Assembly: GCA_963170055.1 (NCBI GenBank)
Contig: CAUJGJ010000010.1
Location: forward strand, 124,001 to 188,000
From: Halisarca cf. caerulea
Taxonomy: Eukaryota > Porifera > Demospongiae > Chondrillida > Halisarcidae
Direction: 5' to 3'
DNA: 64,000 nucleotides
Part shown: piece by piece, positions 13,493 to 28,400 of the stretch
Position numbering within the stretch: position 1 is the stretch's first letter
Layout: the number at the start of each line of letters is the position of its first letter
The notes under the pieces: generated by a model
What the model was told of the DNA's origin: nothing
Seen by the model: only the letters and a program-made list of their open reading frames with translations
Database searches by the model: none
Made by a program: the position numbers and the translations under genes

Positions 13493-16400
13493 GAAGTTTC
13501 TGAAGTGCTGTGGGCGTATTTGTGTAGTGTTGGATATGCTGGTGCTAATACCAATATTTGGCACTAGCACCACGCACATTCCCAGTGGACACACATGAAG
13601 TTTCTGAAGTGCTGTGGGCGTATTTGTGTAGTGTTGGATATGCTGGTGCTAATACCAATATTTGGCACTAGCACCACGCACATTCCCAGTGGACACACAT
13701 GAAGTTTCTGAAGTGCTGTGGGCGTATTTGTGTAGTGTTGGATATGCTGGTGCTAATACTAATATTTGGCACTAGCACCACGTACATTCCCAGTGGACAC
13801 ACATGAAGTTTCTTAACTACTGTGGGCGTATTTGTGTAATGTTGGATATGCTGGATCTAATACCATTATTTGGCACTAGCACCACGCACATTCCCAGTGG
13901 ACACACATAACCTTTCTGAAGTGCTGTGGTCGCATTTGTGTAGTGTTGGATATGCTGGTGCTAATACCAATATTTGGCACTAGCACCACGCACATTCTCA
14001 GTGGACACACATAACCTTTCTGAAGTGCTGTGAGCGCATTTGTGTAGTGTTGGATATGCTGGTGCTAATACCAATATTTGGCACTAGCACCACGCACATT
14101 CCCAGAGGACACACATGAAGTTTCTTAACTATAGTGGGCGTATTTGTGTACTGTTGGATATGCTGGTGCTAATACCAATATTTGGCACTAGCACCGCGCA
14201 CAATCCCAGTGGAGACACATGACCTTTCTGGAGTGCTGTGAGCGCATTTGTGTAGTGTTGGATATGCTGGTACTAATACCAATATTTGGCACTAGCACCA
14301 CGCACATTCCCAGTGGACACACATGAAGTTTCTGAAGTGCTGTGGTCGCATTTGTGTAGTGTTGGATATGCTGGTGCTAATACCAATATTTGGCACTAGC
14401 ACCACGCACATTCCCAGTGGACAAGCATGAAGTTTCTGAAGTGTTGTGGGCGTATTTGTGTAGTGTTGGATATGCTTGTGCTAATGCCATTATTTGGCAC
14501 TAGCACCACGCATATTCCCAGTGGACACACATGAAGTTTCTGAAGTGCTGTGGTCGCATTTGTGTAGTGTTGGATATGCTGGTGCTAATACCAATATTTG
14601 GCACTAGCACCACGCACATTCCCAGTGGACACACATGAAGTTTCTGAAGTACTGTGGGCGTATTTGTTTAATGTTGGATATGCTGGTGCTAATACCAATA
14701 TTTGGCACTAGCACCACGCACATTCTCAGTGGACACACATGAAGTTTCTGAAGTGCTGTGGGCGTATTTGTGTAGTGTTGGATATGCTGGTGCTAATACC
14801 AATATTTGGCACTAGCACCACGCACATTCCCAGTGGACACACATAACCTTTCTGAAGTGCTGTGAGCGCATTTGTGTAGTGTTGGATATGCTGGTGCTAA
14901 TACCAATATTTGGCACTAGCACCACGCACATTCCCAGTGGACACACATGAAGTTTCTTAACTACTGTGGGCGTATTTGTGTACTGTTGGATATGCTGGTG
15001 CTAATACCATTATTTGGCACTAGCACCGCGCACAATCCCAGTGGAGACACATGACCTTTCTGGAGTGCTGTGAGCGCATTTGTGTAGTGTTGGATATGCT
15101 GGTACTAATACCAATATTTGGCACTAGCACCACGCACATTCCCAGTGGACACACATGAAGTTTCTGAAGTGCTGTGGTCGCATTTGTGTAGTGTTGGATA
15201 TGCTGGTGCTAATACCAATGTTTGGCACTAGCACTAAGCACATTCCCAGTGGACACACATGAAGTTTCGGAAGTGTTGTGGGCGTATTTGTTTAATGTTG
15301 GATATGCTGGTGCTAAGACCAATATTTGGCACTAGCACCACGCACATTCTCAGTGGACACACATGAAGTTTCTGAAGTGCTGTGGGCGTATTTGTGTAGT
15401 GTTGGATATGCTGGTGCTAATACCAATATTTGGCACTAGCACCACGCACATTCCCAGAGGACACACATGAAGTTTCTTAACTACTGTGGGCGTATTTGTG
15501 TAAGGTTGGATATGCTGGTGCTAATACCATTATTTGGCACTAGCACCGCGCACAATCCCAGTGGACACACATGACCTTTCTGAAGTGCTGTGAGCGCATT
15601 TGTGTAGTGTTGGATATGCTTGTGCTAATACCAATATTTGGCACTAGCACCACACATATTCCCAATGGACACACATGAAGTTTCTGAAGTACTGTGAGCG
15701 TATTTGTGTAGTGTTGGATAAGCTGGTGCTAAGACTAATATTTGGCACTAGCACCATGCACATTCCCAGTGGACACACATGAAGTTACTGAAGTACTGCG
15801 GGCGTATTTGTGTAGTGCTGGATATGCTGGTGCTAATACCAATATTTGGAACTAGCACCACACACATTCCCAGTGGACACACATGAAGTTTACGAAGAGC
15901 TGTGAGCGTATTAAAGTAGTGTTACATATGCTGGTGCTAATACCAATATTTGGCACTAGCACCACGCACATTCCCAGTGGACACACATGAAGTTTCTGAA
16001 GTGCTGTGGTCGCATTTGTGTAGTGTTGGATATGCTGGTGCTAATACCAATATTTGGCACTAGCACCACGCACATTCCCAGTGGACACACATGAAGTTTC
16101 TGAAGTGTTGTGGGCGTATTTGTGTAGTGTTGGATATGCTGGTGCTAATACCAATATTTGGCACTAGCACCACGCACATTCCCAGAGGACACACATGAAG
16201 TTTCTTAACTACAGTGGGCGTATTTGTGTAGTGTTGGATATGCTGGTGCTAATACCAATATTTGGCACTAGCACCACGCACATTCCCAGTGGACACACAT
16301 GAAGTTTCTGAAGTGCTGTGGGCGTATTTGTGTAGTGTTGGATATGCTGGTGCTAATACCAATATTTGGCACTAGCACCACGTACATTCCCAGTGGACAC

Positions 16401-19400
16401 ACATGTAGTTTCTTAACTACTGTGGGCGTATTTGTGTAATGTTGGATATGCTGGATCTAATACCATTATTTGGCACTAGCACCACGCACATTCCCAGTGG
16501 ACACACATAACCTTTCTGAAGTGCTGTGAGCGCATTTGTGTAGTGTTGGATATGCTGGTGCTAATACCAATATTTGGCACTAGCACCACGCACATTCCCA
16601 GTGGACACACATGACCTTTTCGAAGTGCAGTGGGCGTATTTGTGTAGTGTTGGATATGCTGGTGCTATTACCAATATTTGGCACTAGCACAACGCACATT
16701 CCCAGTGGACAAACATGAAGTTTCTGAAGTGCTTTGGGCGTATTTGTGTAGTGTTGGATATGCTGGTGCTAATACCAATATTTGGCACTAGCACCACGCA
16801 CATTCCCATTGGACACACATGAAGTTTATTAACTACAGTGGGCGTATTTGTGTAGTGTTGGATATGCTGGTGCTAATACCAATATTTGGCACTAGCACCA
16901 CGCATATTCCCAGAGGACACACATGAAGTTTCTTAACTACTGTGGGCGTATTTGTGTACTGTTGGATATGCTGGTGCGAATACCATTATTTGGCACTAGC
17001 ACCGCGCACAATCCCAGTGGACACACATGACCTTTCTGAAGTGCTGTGAGCGTATTTGTGTAGTGTTGGATATGCTGGTGCTAATACCAATATTTGGCAC
17101 TAGCACCACGCACATTCCCATTGGACACACATGAAGTTTCTGAAATGCTGTGGTCGCATTTTTGTACTGTTGGATATGCTGGTGCTAATACCATTATTTG
17201 GCACTAGCACCGCGCACAATCCCAGTGGACACACATGACCTTTCTTAAGTGCTGTAAGCGTATTTGTGTAGTGTTGGATATGCTGGTGCTAATACCAATA
17301 TTTGGCACTAGCACCACGCACATTCCCAGTGGACACACATGAAGTTTATAAAGTGCTGTGGTCGCATTTGTGTAGTGTTGGATATGCTGGTGCTAATACC
17401 AATATTTGGCACTAGCACCACGCACATTCCCAGTGGACACACATGAAGTTTATTAACTACAGTGGGCGTATTTGTGTAGTGTTGGATATGCTGGTGCTAA
17501 TACCAATATTTGGCACTAGCACCACGCACATTCCCAGTGGACACACATGAAGTTTCTGAAGTGTTGTGGGCGTATTTGTGTAGTGTTGGATATGCTGGTG
17601 CTAATACCAATATTTGGCACTAGCACCACGCACATTCCCAGTGGACACACATGACCTTTCTGAAGTGCTGTGGGCGTATTTGTGTAGTGTTGGATATGCT
17701 GGTGCTAATACCAATATTTGGCACTAGCACCACGCACATTCCCAGTGGACACACATGAAGTTTCTTAACTACAGTGGGCGTATTTGTGTAGTGTTGGATA
17801 TGCTGGTGCTAATACCAATATTTGGCACTAGCACCACGCACATTCCCAGTGGACACACATGAAGTTTCTGAAGTGTTGTGGGCGTATTTGTGTAGTGTTG
17901 GATATGCTGGTGGTAATACCAATATTTGGCACTAGCACCACGCACATTCCCAGTGGACACACATGAAGTTTCTTAACTACTGTGAGCGTATTTGTGTAAT
18001 GTTGGATATGCTGGATCTAATACCAATATTTGGCACTAGCACCACGCACATTCCCATTGGACACACATGAAGTTTATTAACTACAGTGGGCGTATTTGTG
18101 TAGTGTTGGATATGCTGGTGCTAATACCAATATTTGGCACTAGCACCACGCATATTCCCAGAGGACACACATGAAGTTTCTTAACTACTGTGGGCGTATT
18201 TGTGTACTGTTGGATATGCTGGTGCTAATACCATTATTTGGCACTAGCACCGCGCACAATCCCAGTGGACACACATGACCTTTCTGAAGTGCTGTGAGCG
18301 TATTTGTGTAGTGTTGGATATGCTGGTGCTAATACCAATATTTGGCACTAGCACCACGCACATTCCCATTGCACACACATGAAGTTTCTGAAATGCTGTG
18401 GTCGCATTTTTGTACTGTTGGATATGCTGGTGCTAATACCATTATTTGGCACTAGCACCGCGCACATTCCCAGTGGACACACATGAAGTTTATAAAGTGC
18501 TGTGGTCGCATTTGTGTAGTGTTGGATATGCTGGTACTAATACCAATATTTGGCACTAGCACCACGCACATTCCCAGTGGACACACATGAAGTTTCTGAA
18601 GTGCTGTGGGCGTATTTGTGTAGTGTTGGATATGCTGGTGCTAATACCAATATTTGGCACTAGCACCACGCACATTCCCAGAGGACACACCTGAAGTTTC
18701 TAAACTACTGTGGGCGTATTTGTGTAATGTTGGATATGCTGGATCTAATACCATTATTTGGCACTAGCACCGCGCACAATCCCAGTGGACACACATGACC
18801 TTTCTGAAGTGCTGTGAGCGCATTTGTGTAGTGTTGGATATGCTTGTGCTAATACCAATATTTGGCACTAGCACCACACATATTCCCAATGGACACACAT
18901 GAAGTTTCTGAAGTACTGTGAGCGTATTTGTGTAGTGTTGGATAAGCTGGTGCTAAGACTAATATTTGGCACTAGCACCATGCACATTCCCAGTGGACAC
19001 ACATGAAGTTACTGAAGTACTGCGGGCGTATTTGTGTAGTGCTGGATATGCTGGTGCTAATACCAATATTTGGAACTAGCACCACCCACATTCCCAGTGG
19101 ACACACATGAAGTTTACGAAGTGCTGTGAGCGTATTAAAGTAGTGTTGCATATGCTGGTGCTAATGCCAATATTTGGCACTAGCACCACGCACATTCCCA
19201 GTGGACACACATGAAGTTTCTGAAGTGCTGTGGTCGCATTTGTGTAGTGTTGGATATGCTGGTGCTAATACCAATATTTGGCACTAGCACCACGCACATT
19301 CCCAGTGGACACACATGAAGTTTCTGAAGTGTTGTGGGCGTATTTGTGTAGTGTTGGATATGCTGGTGCTAATACCAATATTTGGCACTAGCACCACGCA

Positions 19401-22400
19401 CATTCCCAGAGGACACACATGAAGTTTCTTAACTACAATGGGCGTATTTTTGTAGTGTTGGATATGTTGGTGCTAATACCAATATTTGGCACTAGCACCA
19501 CGCACATTCCCAGTAGACACACATGACCTTTCTGAAGTGCTGTGGGCGTATTTGTGTAATGTTGGATATGCTGGTGCTAATACCAATATTTGGCACTAGC
19601 ACCACGCACATTCCCAGTGGACACACATGAAGTTTCTGAAGTGCTGTGGGCGTATTTGTGTAGTGTTGGATATGCTGGTGCTAATACCAATATTTGGCAC
19701 TAGCACAACGCACATTCCCAGTGGACACACATGAAGTTTCTGAAGTGCTGTGGGCGTATTTGTGTAGTGTTGGATATGCTGGTGCTAATACCAATATTTG
19801 GCACTAGCACCACGCACATTCCCAGTGGACACACATGAAGTTTCTGAAGTGCTGTGGGCGTATTTGTGTAGTGTTGGATATGCTGGTGCTAATACCAATA
19901 TTTGGCACTAGCACCACGTACATTCCCAGTGGACACACATGAAGTTTCTTAACTACTGTGGGCGTATTTGTGTAATGTTGGATATGCTGGATCTAATACC
20001 ATTATTTGGCACTAGCACCACGCACATTCCCAGTGGACACACATAACCTTTCTGAAGTGCTGTGGTCGCATTTGTGTAGTGTTGGATATGCTGGTGCTAA
20101 TACCAATATTTGGCACTAGCACCACGCACATTCCCAGTGGACACACATAACCTTTCTGAAGTGCTGTGAGCGCATTTGTGTAGTGTTGGATATGCTGGTG
20201 CTAATACCAATATTTTGCACTAGCACCACGCACATTCCCAGAGGACACACATGAAGTTTCTTAACTACTGTGGGCGTATTTGTGTACTGTTGGATATGCT
20301 GGTGCTAATACCATTATTTGGCACTAGCACTGCGCACAATCCCAGTGGAGACACATGACCTTTCTGGAGTGCTGTGAGCGCATTTGTGTAGTGTTGGATA
20401 TGCTGGTACTAATACCAATATTTGGCACTAGCACGACGCACATTCCCAGTGGACACACATGAAGTTTCTGAAGTGCTGTGGTCGCATTTGTGTAGTGTTG
20501 GATATGCTGGTGCTAATACCAATATTTGGCACTAGCACCACGCACATTCCCAGTGGACAAACATGAAGTTTCTGAAGTGTTGTGGGCGTATTTGTGTTGT
20601 GTTGGATATGCTGGTGCTAATACCAATATTTGGCACTAGCACCACGCACATTCCCAGAGGACACACATGAAGTTTCTTAACTACAGTGGGCGTATTTGTG
20701 TAGTGTTGGATATGCTTGTGCTAATGCCATTATTTGGCACTAGCACCACGCATATTCCCAGTGGAAACACATGACCTTTCTGAAGTTCTGTGAGCGCATT
20801 TGTGTAGTGTTGGATATGCTGGTGCTAATACCAATATTTGGCACTAGCACCACGCACATTCCCAGTGGACACACATGAAGTTTCTGAAGTACTGTGGGCG
20901 TATTTGTTTAATGTTGGATATGCTGGTGCTAATACCAATATTTGGCACTAGCACCACGCACATTCTCAGTGGACACACATGAAGTTTCTGAAGTGCTGTG
21001 GGCGTATTTGTGTAGTGTTGGATATGCTGGTGCTAATACCAATATTTGGCACTAACACCACGCACATTCCCAGTGGACACACATAACCTTTCTGAAGTGC
21101 TGTGAGCGCATTTGTGTAGTGTTGGATATGCTGGTGCTAATACCAATATTTGGCACTAGCACCACGCACATTCCCAGTGGACACACATGAAGTTTCTTAA
21201 CTACTGTGGGCGTATTTGTGTACTGTTGGATATGCTGGTGCTAATACCATTATTTGGCACTAGCACCGCGCACAATCCCAGTGGAGACACATGACCTTTC
21301 TGGAGTGCTGTGAGCGCATTTGTGTAGTGTTGGATATGCTGGTACTAATACCAATATTTGGCACTAGCACCACGCACATTCCCAGTGGACACACATGAAG
21401 TTTCTGAAGTGCTGTGGTCGCATTTGTGTAGTGTTGGATATGCTGGTGCTAATACCAATATTTGGCACTAGCACCACGCACATTCCCAGTGGACAAACAT
21501 GAAGTTTCTGAAGTGTTGTGGGCGTATTTGTGTTGTGTTGGATATGCTGGTGCTAATACCAATATTTGGCACTAGCACCACGCACATTCCCAGAGGACAC
21601 ACATGAAGTTTCTTAACTACAGTGGGCGTATTTGTGTAGTGTTGGATATGCTTGTGCTAATGCCATTATTTGGCACTAGCACCACGCATATTCCCAGTGG
21701 AAACACATGACCTTTCTGAAGTTCTGTGAGCGCATTTGTGTAGTGTTGGATATGCTGGTGCTAATACCAATATTTGGCACTAGCACCACGCACATTCCCA
21801 GTGGACACACATGAAGTTTCTGAAGTACTGTGGGCGTATTTGTTAAATGTTGGATATGCTGGTGCTAATACCAATATTTGGCACTAGCACCACGCACATT
21901 CTCAGTGGACACACATGAAGTTTCTGAAGTGCTGTGGGCGTATTTGTGTAGTGTTGGATATGCTGGTGCTAATACCATTATTTGGCACTAGCACTGCGCA
22001 CAATCCCAGTGGACACACATGACCTTTCTGAAGTGCTGTGAGCGCATTTGTGTAGTGTTGGATATGCTGGTGCTAATACCAATGTTTGGCACTAGCACTA
22101 AGCACATTCCCAGTGGACACACATTAAGTTTCGGAAGTGTTGTGGGCGTATTTGTTTAATGTTGGATATGCTGGTGCTAAGACCAATATTTGGCACTAGC
22201 ACCACGCACATTCTCAGTGGACACACATGAAGTTTCTGAAGTGCTGTGGGCGTATTTGTGTAGTGTTGGATATGCTGGTGCTAATACCAATATTTGGCAC
22301 TAGCACCACGCACATTCCCAGAGGACACACATGAAGTTTCTTAACTACTGTGGGCGTATTTGTGTAAGGTTGGATATGCTGGTGCTAATACCATTATTTG

Positions 22401-25400
22401 GCACTAGCACCGCGCACAATCCCAGTGGACACACATGACCTTTCTGAAGTGCTGTGAGCGCATTTGTGTAGTGTTGGATATGCTTGTGCTAATACCAATA
22501 TTTGGCACTAGCACCACACATATTCCCAATGGACACACATGAAGTTTCTGAAGTACTGTGAGCGTATTTGTGTAGTGTTGGATAAGCTGGTGCTAAGACT
22601 AATATTTGGCACTAGCACCATGCACATTCCCAGTGGACACACATGAAGTTACTGAAGTACTGCGGGCGTATTTGTGTAGTGCTGGATATGCTGGTGCTAA
22701 TACCAATATTTGGAACTAGCACCACACACATTCCCAGTGGACACACATGAAGTTTACGAAGAGCTGTGAGCGTATTAAAGTAGTGTTACATATGCTGGTG
22801 CTAATACCAATATTTGGCACTAGCACCACGCACATTCCCAGTGGACACACATGAAGTTTCTGAAGTGCTGTGGTCGCATTTGTGTAGTGTTGGATATGCT
22901 GGTGCTAATACCAATATTTGGCACTAGCACCACGCACATTCCCAGTGGACACACATGAAGTTTCTGAAGTGTTGTGGGCGTATTTGTGTAGTGTTGGATA
23001 TGCTGGTGCTAATACCAATATTTGGCACTAGCACCACGCACATTCCCAGAGGACACACATGAAGTTTCTTAACTACAGTGGGCGTATTTGTGTAGTGTTG
23101 GATATGCTGGTGCTAATACCAATATTTGGCACTAGCACCACGCACATTCCCAGTGGACACACATGACCTTTCTGAAGTGCTGTGGGCGTATTTGTGTAAT
23201 GTTGGATATGCTGGTGCTAATACCAATATTTGGCACTAGCACCACGCACATTCCCAGTGGACACACATGAAGTTTCTGAAGTGCTGTGGGCGTATTTGTG
23301 TAGTGTTGGATATGCTGGTGCTAATACCAATATTTGGCACTAGCACCACGCACATTCCCAGTGGACACACATGAAGTTTCTGAAGTGCTGTGGGCGTATT
23401 TGTGTAGTGTTGGATATGCTGGTGCTAATACCAATATTTGGCACTAGCACCACGCACATTCCCAGTGGACACACATGAAGTTTCTGAAGTGCTGTGGGCG
23501 TATTTGTGTAGTGTTGGATATGCTGGTGCTAATACCAATATTTGGCACTAGCACCACGCACATTCCCAGTGGACACACATGAAGTTTCTGAAGTGCTGTG
23601 GGCGTATTTGTGTAGTGTTGGATATGCTGGTGCTAATACCAATATTTGGCACTAGCACCACGCACATTCCCAGTGGACACACATGAAGTTTCTGAAGTGC
23701 TGTGGGCGTATTTGTGTAGTGTTGGATATGCTGGTGCTAATACCAAAATTTGGCACTAGCACCACGCACATTCCCAGAGGACACACATGAAGTTTCTTAA
23801 CTACAGTGGGCGTATTTGTGTAGTGTTGGATATGCTTGTGCTAATGCCATTATTTGGCACTAGCACCACGCATATTCCCAGTGGAAACACATGACCTTTC
23901 TGAAGTTCTGTGAGCGCATTTGTGTAGTGTTGGATATGCTGGTGCTAATACCAATATTTGGAACTAGCACCACGCACATTCCCAGTGGACACACATGAAG
24001 TTTCTGAAGTACTGTGGGCGTATTTGTTTAATGTTGGATATGCTGGTGCTAATACCAATATTTGGCACTAGCACCACGCACATTCTCAGTGGACACACAT
24101 GAAGTTTCTGAAGTGCTGTGGGCGTATTTGTGTAGTGTTGGATATGCTGGTGCTAATACCATTATTTTGCACTAGCACTGCGCACAATCCCAGTGGACAC
24201 ACATGACCTTTCTGAAGTGCTGTGAGCGCTTTTGTGTAGTGTTGGATATGCTGGTGCTAATACCAATGTTTGGCACTAGCACCACCCACATTCCCAGTGG
24301 ACACACATGAAGTTTACGAAGTGCTGTGAGCGTATTAAAGTAGTGTTGCATATGCTGGTGCTAATACCAATATTTGGCACTAGCACCACGCACATTCCCA
24401 GTGGACACACATGAAGTTTCTGAAGTGCTGTGGTCGCATTTGTGTAGTGTTGGATATGCTGGTGCTAATACCAATATTTGGCACTAGCACCACGCACATT
24501 CCCAGTGGACACACATGAAGTTTCTGAAGTGTTGTGGGCGTATTTGTGTAGTGTTGGATATGCTGGTGCTAATACCAATATTTGGCACTAGCACCACGCA
24601 CATTCCCAGAGGACACACATGAAGTTTCTTAACTACAGTGGGCGTATTTTTGTAGTGTTGGATATGTTGGTGCTAATACCAATATTTGGCACTAGCACCA
24701 CGCACATTCCCAGTAGACACACATGACCTTTCTGAAGTGCTGTGGGCGTATTTGTGTAATGTTGGATATGCTGGTGCTAATACCAATATTTGGCACTAGC
24801 ACCACGCACATTCCCAGTGGACACACATGAAGTTTCTGAAGTGCTGTGGGCGTATTTGTGTAATGTTGGATATGCTGGTGCTAATACCAATATTTGGCAC
24901 TAGCACCACGCACATTCCCAGTGGACACACATGAAGTTTCTGAAGTGCTGTGGGCGTATTTGTGTAGTGTTGGATATGCTGGTGCTAATACCAATATTTG
25001 GCACTAGCACCACGCACATTCCCAGTGGACACACATGAAGTTTCTGAAGTGCTGTGGGCGTATTTGTGTAGTGTTGGATATGCTGGTGCTAATACCAATA
25101 TTTGGCACTAGCACCACGTACATTCCCAGTGGACACACATGAAGTTTCTTAACTACTGTGGGCGTATTTGTGTAATGTTGGATATGCTGGATCTAATACC
25201 ATTATTTGGCACTAGCACCACGCACATTCCCAGTGGACACACATAACCTTTCTGAAGTGCTGTGGTTGCATTTGTGTAGTGTTGGATATGCTGGTGCTAA
25301 TACCAATATTTAGCACTAGCACCACGCACATTCCCAGTGGACACACATAACCTTTCTGAAGTGCTGTGAGCGCATTTGTGTAGTGTTAGTAATGCTGGTG

Positions 25401-28400
25401 CTAATACCAATATTTTGCACTAGCACCACGCACATTCCCAGGGGACACACATGAAGTTTCTTAACTACTGTGGGCGTATTTGTGTACTGTTGGATATGCT
25501 GGTGCTAATACCATTATTTGGCACTAGCACCGCGCACAATCCCAGTGGAGACACATGACCTTTCTGGAGTGCTGTGAGCGCATTTGTGTAGTGTTGGATA
25601 TGCTGGTACTAATACCAATATTTGGCACTAGCACCACGCACATTCCCAGTGGACACACATGAAGTTTCTGAAGTGCTGTGGTCGCATTTGTGTAGTGTTG
25701 GATATGCTGGTGCTAATACCAATATTTGGCACTAGCACCACGCACATTCCCAGTGGACAAACATGAAGTTTCTGAAGTGTTGTGGGCGTATTTGTGTTGT
25801 GTTGGATATGCTGGTGCTAATACCAATATTTGGCACTAGCACCACGCACATTCCCAGAGGACACACATGAAGTTTCTTAACTACAGTGGGCGTATTTGTG
25901 TAGTGTTGGATATGCTTGTGCTAATGCCATTATTTGGCACTAGCACCACGCATATTCCCAGTGGAAACACATAACCTTTCTGAAGTTCTGTGAGCGCATT
26001 TGTGTAGTGTTGGATATGCTGGTGCTAATACCAATATTTGGCACTAGCACCACGCACATTCCCAGTGGACACACATGAAGTTTCTGAAGTACTGTGGGCG
26101 TATTTGTTTAATGTTGGATATGCTGGTGCTAATACCAATATTTGGCACTAGCACCACGCACATTCTCAGTGGACACACATGAAGTTTCTGAAGTGCTGTG
26201 GGCGTATTTGTGTAGTGTTGGATATGCTGGTGCTAATACCAATATTTGGCACTAACACCACGCACATTCCCAGTGGACACACATAACCTTTCTGAAGTGC
26301 TGTGAGCGCATTTGTGTAGTGTTGGATATGCTAGTGCTAATACCAATATTTGGCACTAGCACCACGCACATTCCCAGTGGACACACATGAAGTTTCTTAA
26401 CTACTGTGGGCGTATTTGTGTACTGTTGGATATGCTGGTGCTAATACCATTATTTGGCACTAGCACCGCGCACAATCCCAGTGGAGACACATGACCTTTC
26501 TGGAGTGCTGTGAGCGCATTTGTGTAGTGTTGGATATGCTGGTGCTAATACCAATATTTGGCACTAGCACCACGCACATTCCCAGAGGACACACATGAAG
26601 TTTCTTAACTACTGTGGGCGTATTTGTGTAAGGTTGGATATGCTGGTGCTAATACCATTATTTGGCACTAGCACCGCGCACAATCCCAGTGGACACACAT
26701 GACCTTTCTGAAGTTCTGTGAGCGCATTTGTGTAGTGTTGGATATGCTTGTGCTAATACCAATATTTGGCACTAGCACCACACATATTCCCAATGGACAC
26801 ACATGAAGTTTCTGAAGTACTGTGAGCGTATTTGTGTAGTGTTGGATAAGCTGGTGCTAAGACTAATATTTGGCACTAGCACCATGCACATTCCCAGTGG
26901 ACACACATGAAGTTACTGAAGCACTGCGGGCGTATTTGTGTAGTGCTGGATATGCTGGTGCTAATACCAATATTTGGAACTAGCACCACACACATTCCCA
27001 GTGGACACACATGGAGTTTACGAAGTGCTGTGAGCGTATTTAAGTAGTGTTACATATGCTGGTGCTAATACCAATATTTGGCACTAGCACCACGCACATT
27101 CCCAGTGGACACACATGAAGTTTCTGAAGTGCTGTGGTCGCATTTGTGTAGTGTTGGATATGCTGGTGCTAATACCAATATTTGGCACTAGCACCACGCA
27201 CATTCCCAGTGGACACACATGAAGTTTCTGAAGTGTTGTGGGCGTATTTGTGTAGTGTTGGATATGCTGGTGCTAATACCAATATTTGGCACTAGCACCA
27301 CGCACATTCCCAGAGGACACACATGAAGTTTCTTAACTACAGTGGGCGTATTTGTGTAGTGTTGGATATGCTGGTGCTAATACCAATATTTGGCACTAGC
27401 ACCACGCACATTCCCAGTGGACACACATGACCTTTCTGAAGTGCTGTGGGCGTATTTGTGTAATGTTGGATATGCTGGTGCTAATACCAATATTTGGCAC
27501 TAGCACCACGCACATTCCCAGTGGACACACATGAAGTTTCTGAAGTGCTGTGGGCGTATTTGTGTAGTGTTGGATATGCTGGTGCTAATACCAATATTTG
27601 GCACTAGCACCACGCACATTCCCAGTGGACACACATGAAGTTTCTGAAGTGCTGTGGGCGTATTTGTGTAGTGTTGGATATGCTGGTGCTAATACCAATA
27701 TTTGGCACTAGCACCACGCACATTCCCAGTGGACACACATGAAGTTTCTGAAGTGCTGTGGGCGTATTTGTGTAGTGTTGGATATGCTGGTGCTAATACC
27801 AATATTTGGCACTAGCACCACGCACATTCCCAGTGGACACACATGAAGTTTCTGAAGTGCTGTGGGCGTATTTGTGTAGTGTTGGATATGCTGGTGCTAA
27901 TACCAATATTTGGCACTAGCACCACGCACATTCCCAGTGGACACACATGAAGTTTCTGAAGTGCTGTGGGCGTATTTGTGTAGTGTTGGATATGCTGGTG
28001 CTAATACCAATATTTGGCACTAGCACCACGCACATTCCCAGAGGACACACATGAAGTTTCTTAACTACAGTGGGCGTATTTGTGTAGTGTTGGATATGCT
28101 TGTGCTAATGCCATTATTTGGCACTAGCACCACGCATATTCCCAGTGGAAACACATGACCTTTCTGAAGTTCTGTGAGCGCATTTGTGTAGTGTTGGATA
28201 TGCTGGTGCTAATACCAATATTTGGCACTAGCACCACGCACATTCCCAGTGGACACACATGAAGTTTCTGAAGTACTGTGGGCGTATTTGTTTAATGTTG
28301 GATATGCTGGTGCTAATACCAATATTTGGCACTAGCACCACGCACATTCTCAGTGGACACACATGAAGTTTCTGAAGTGCTGTGGGCGTATTTGTGTAGT

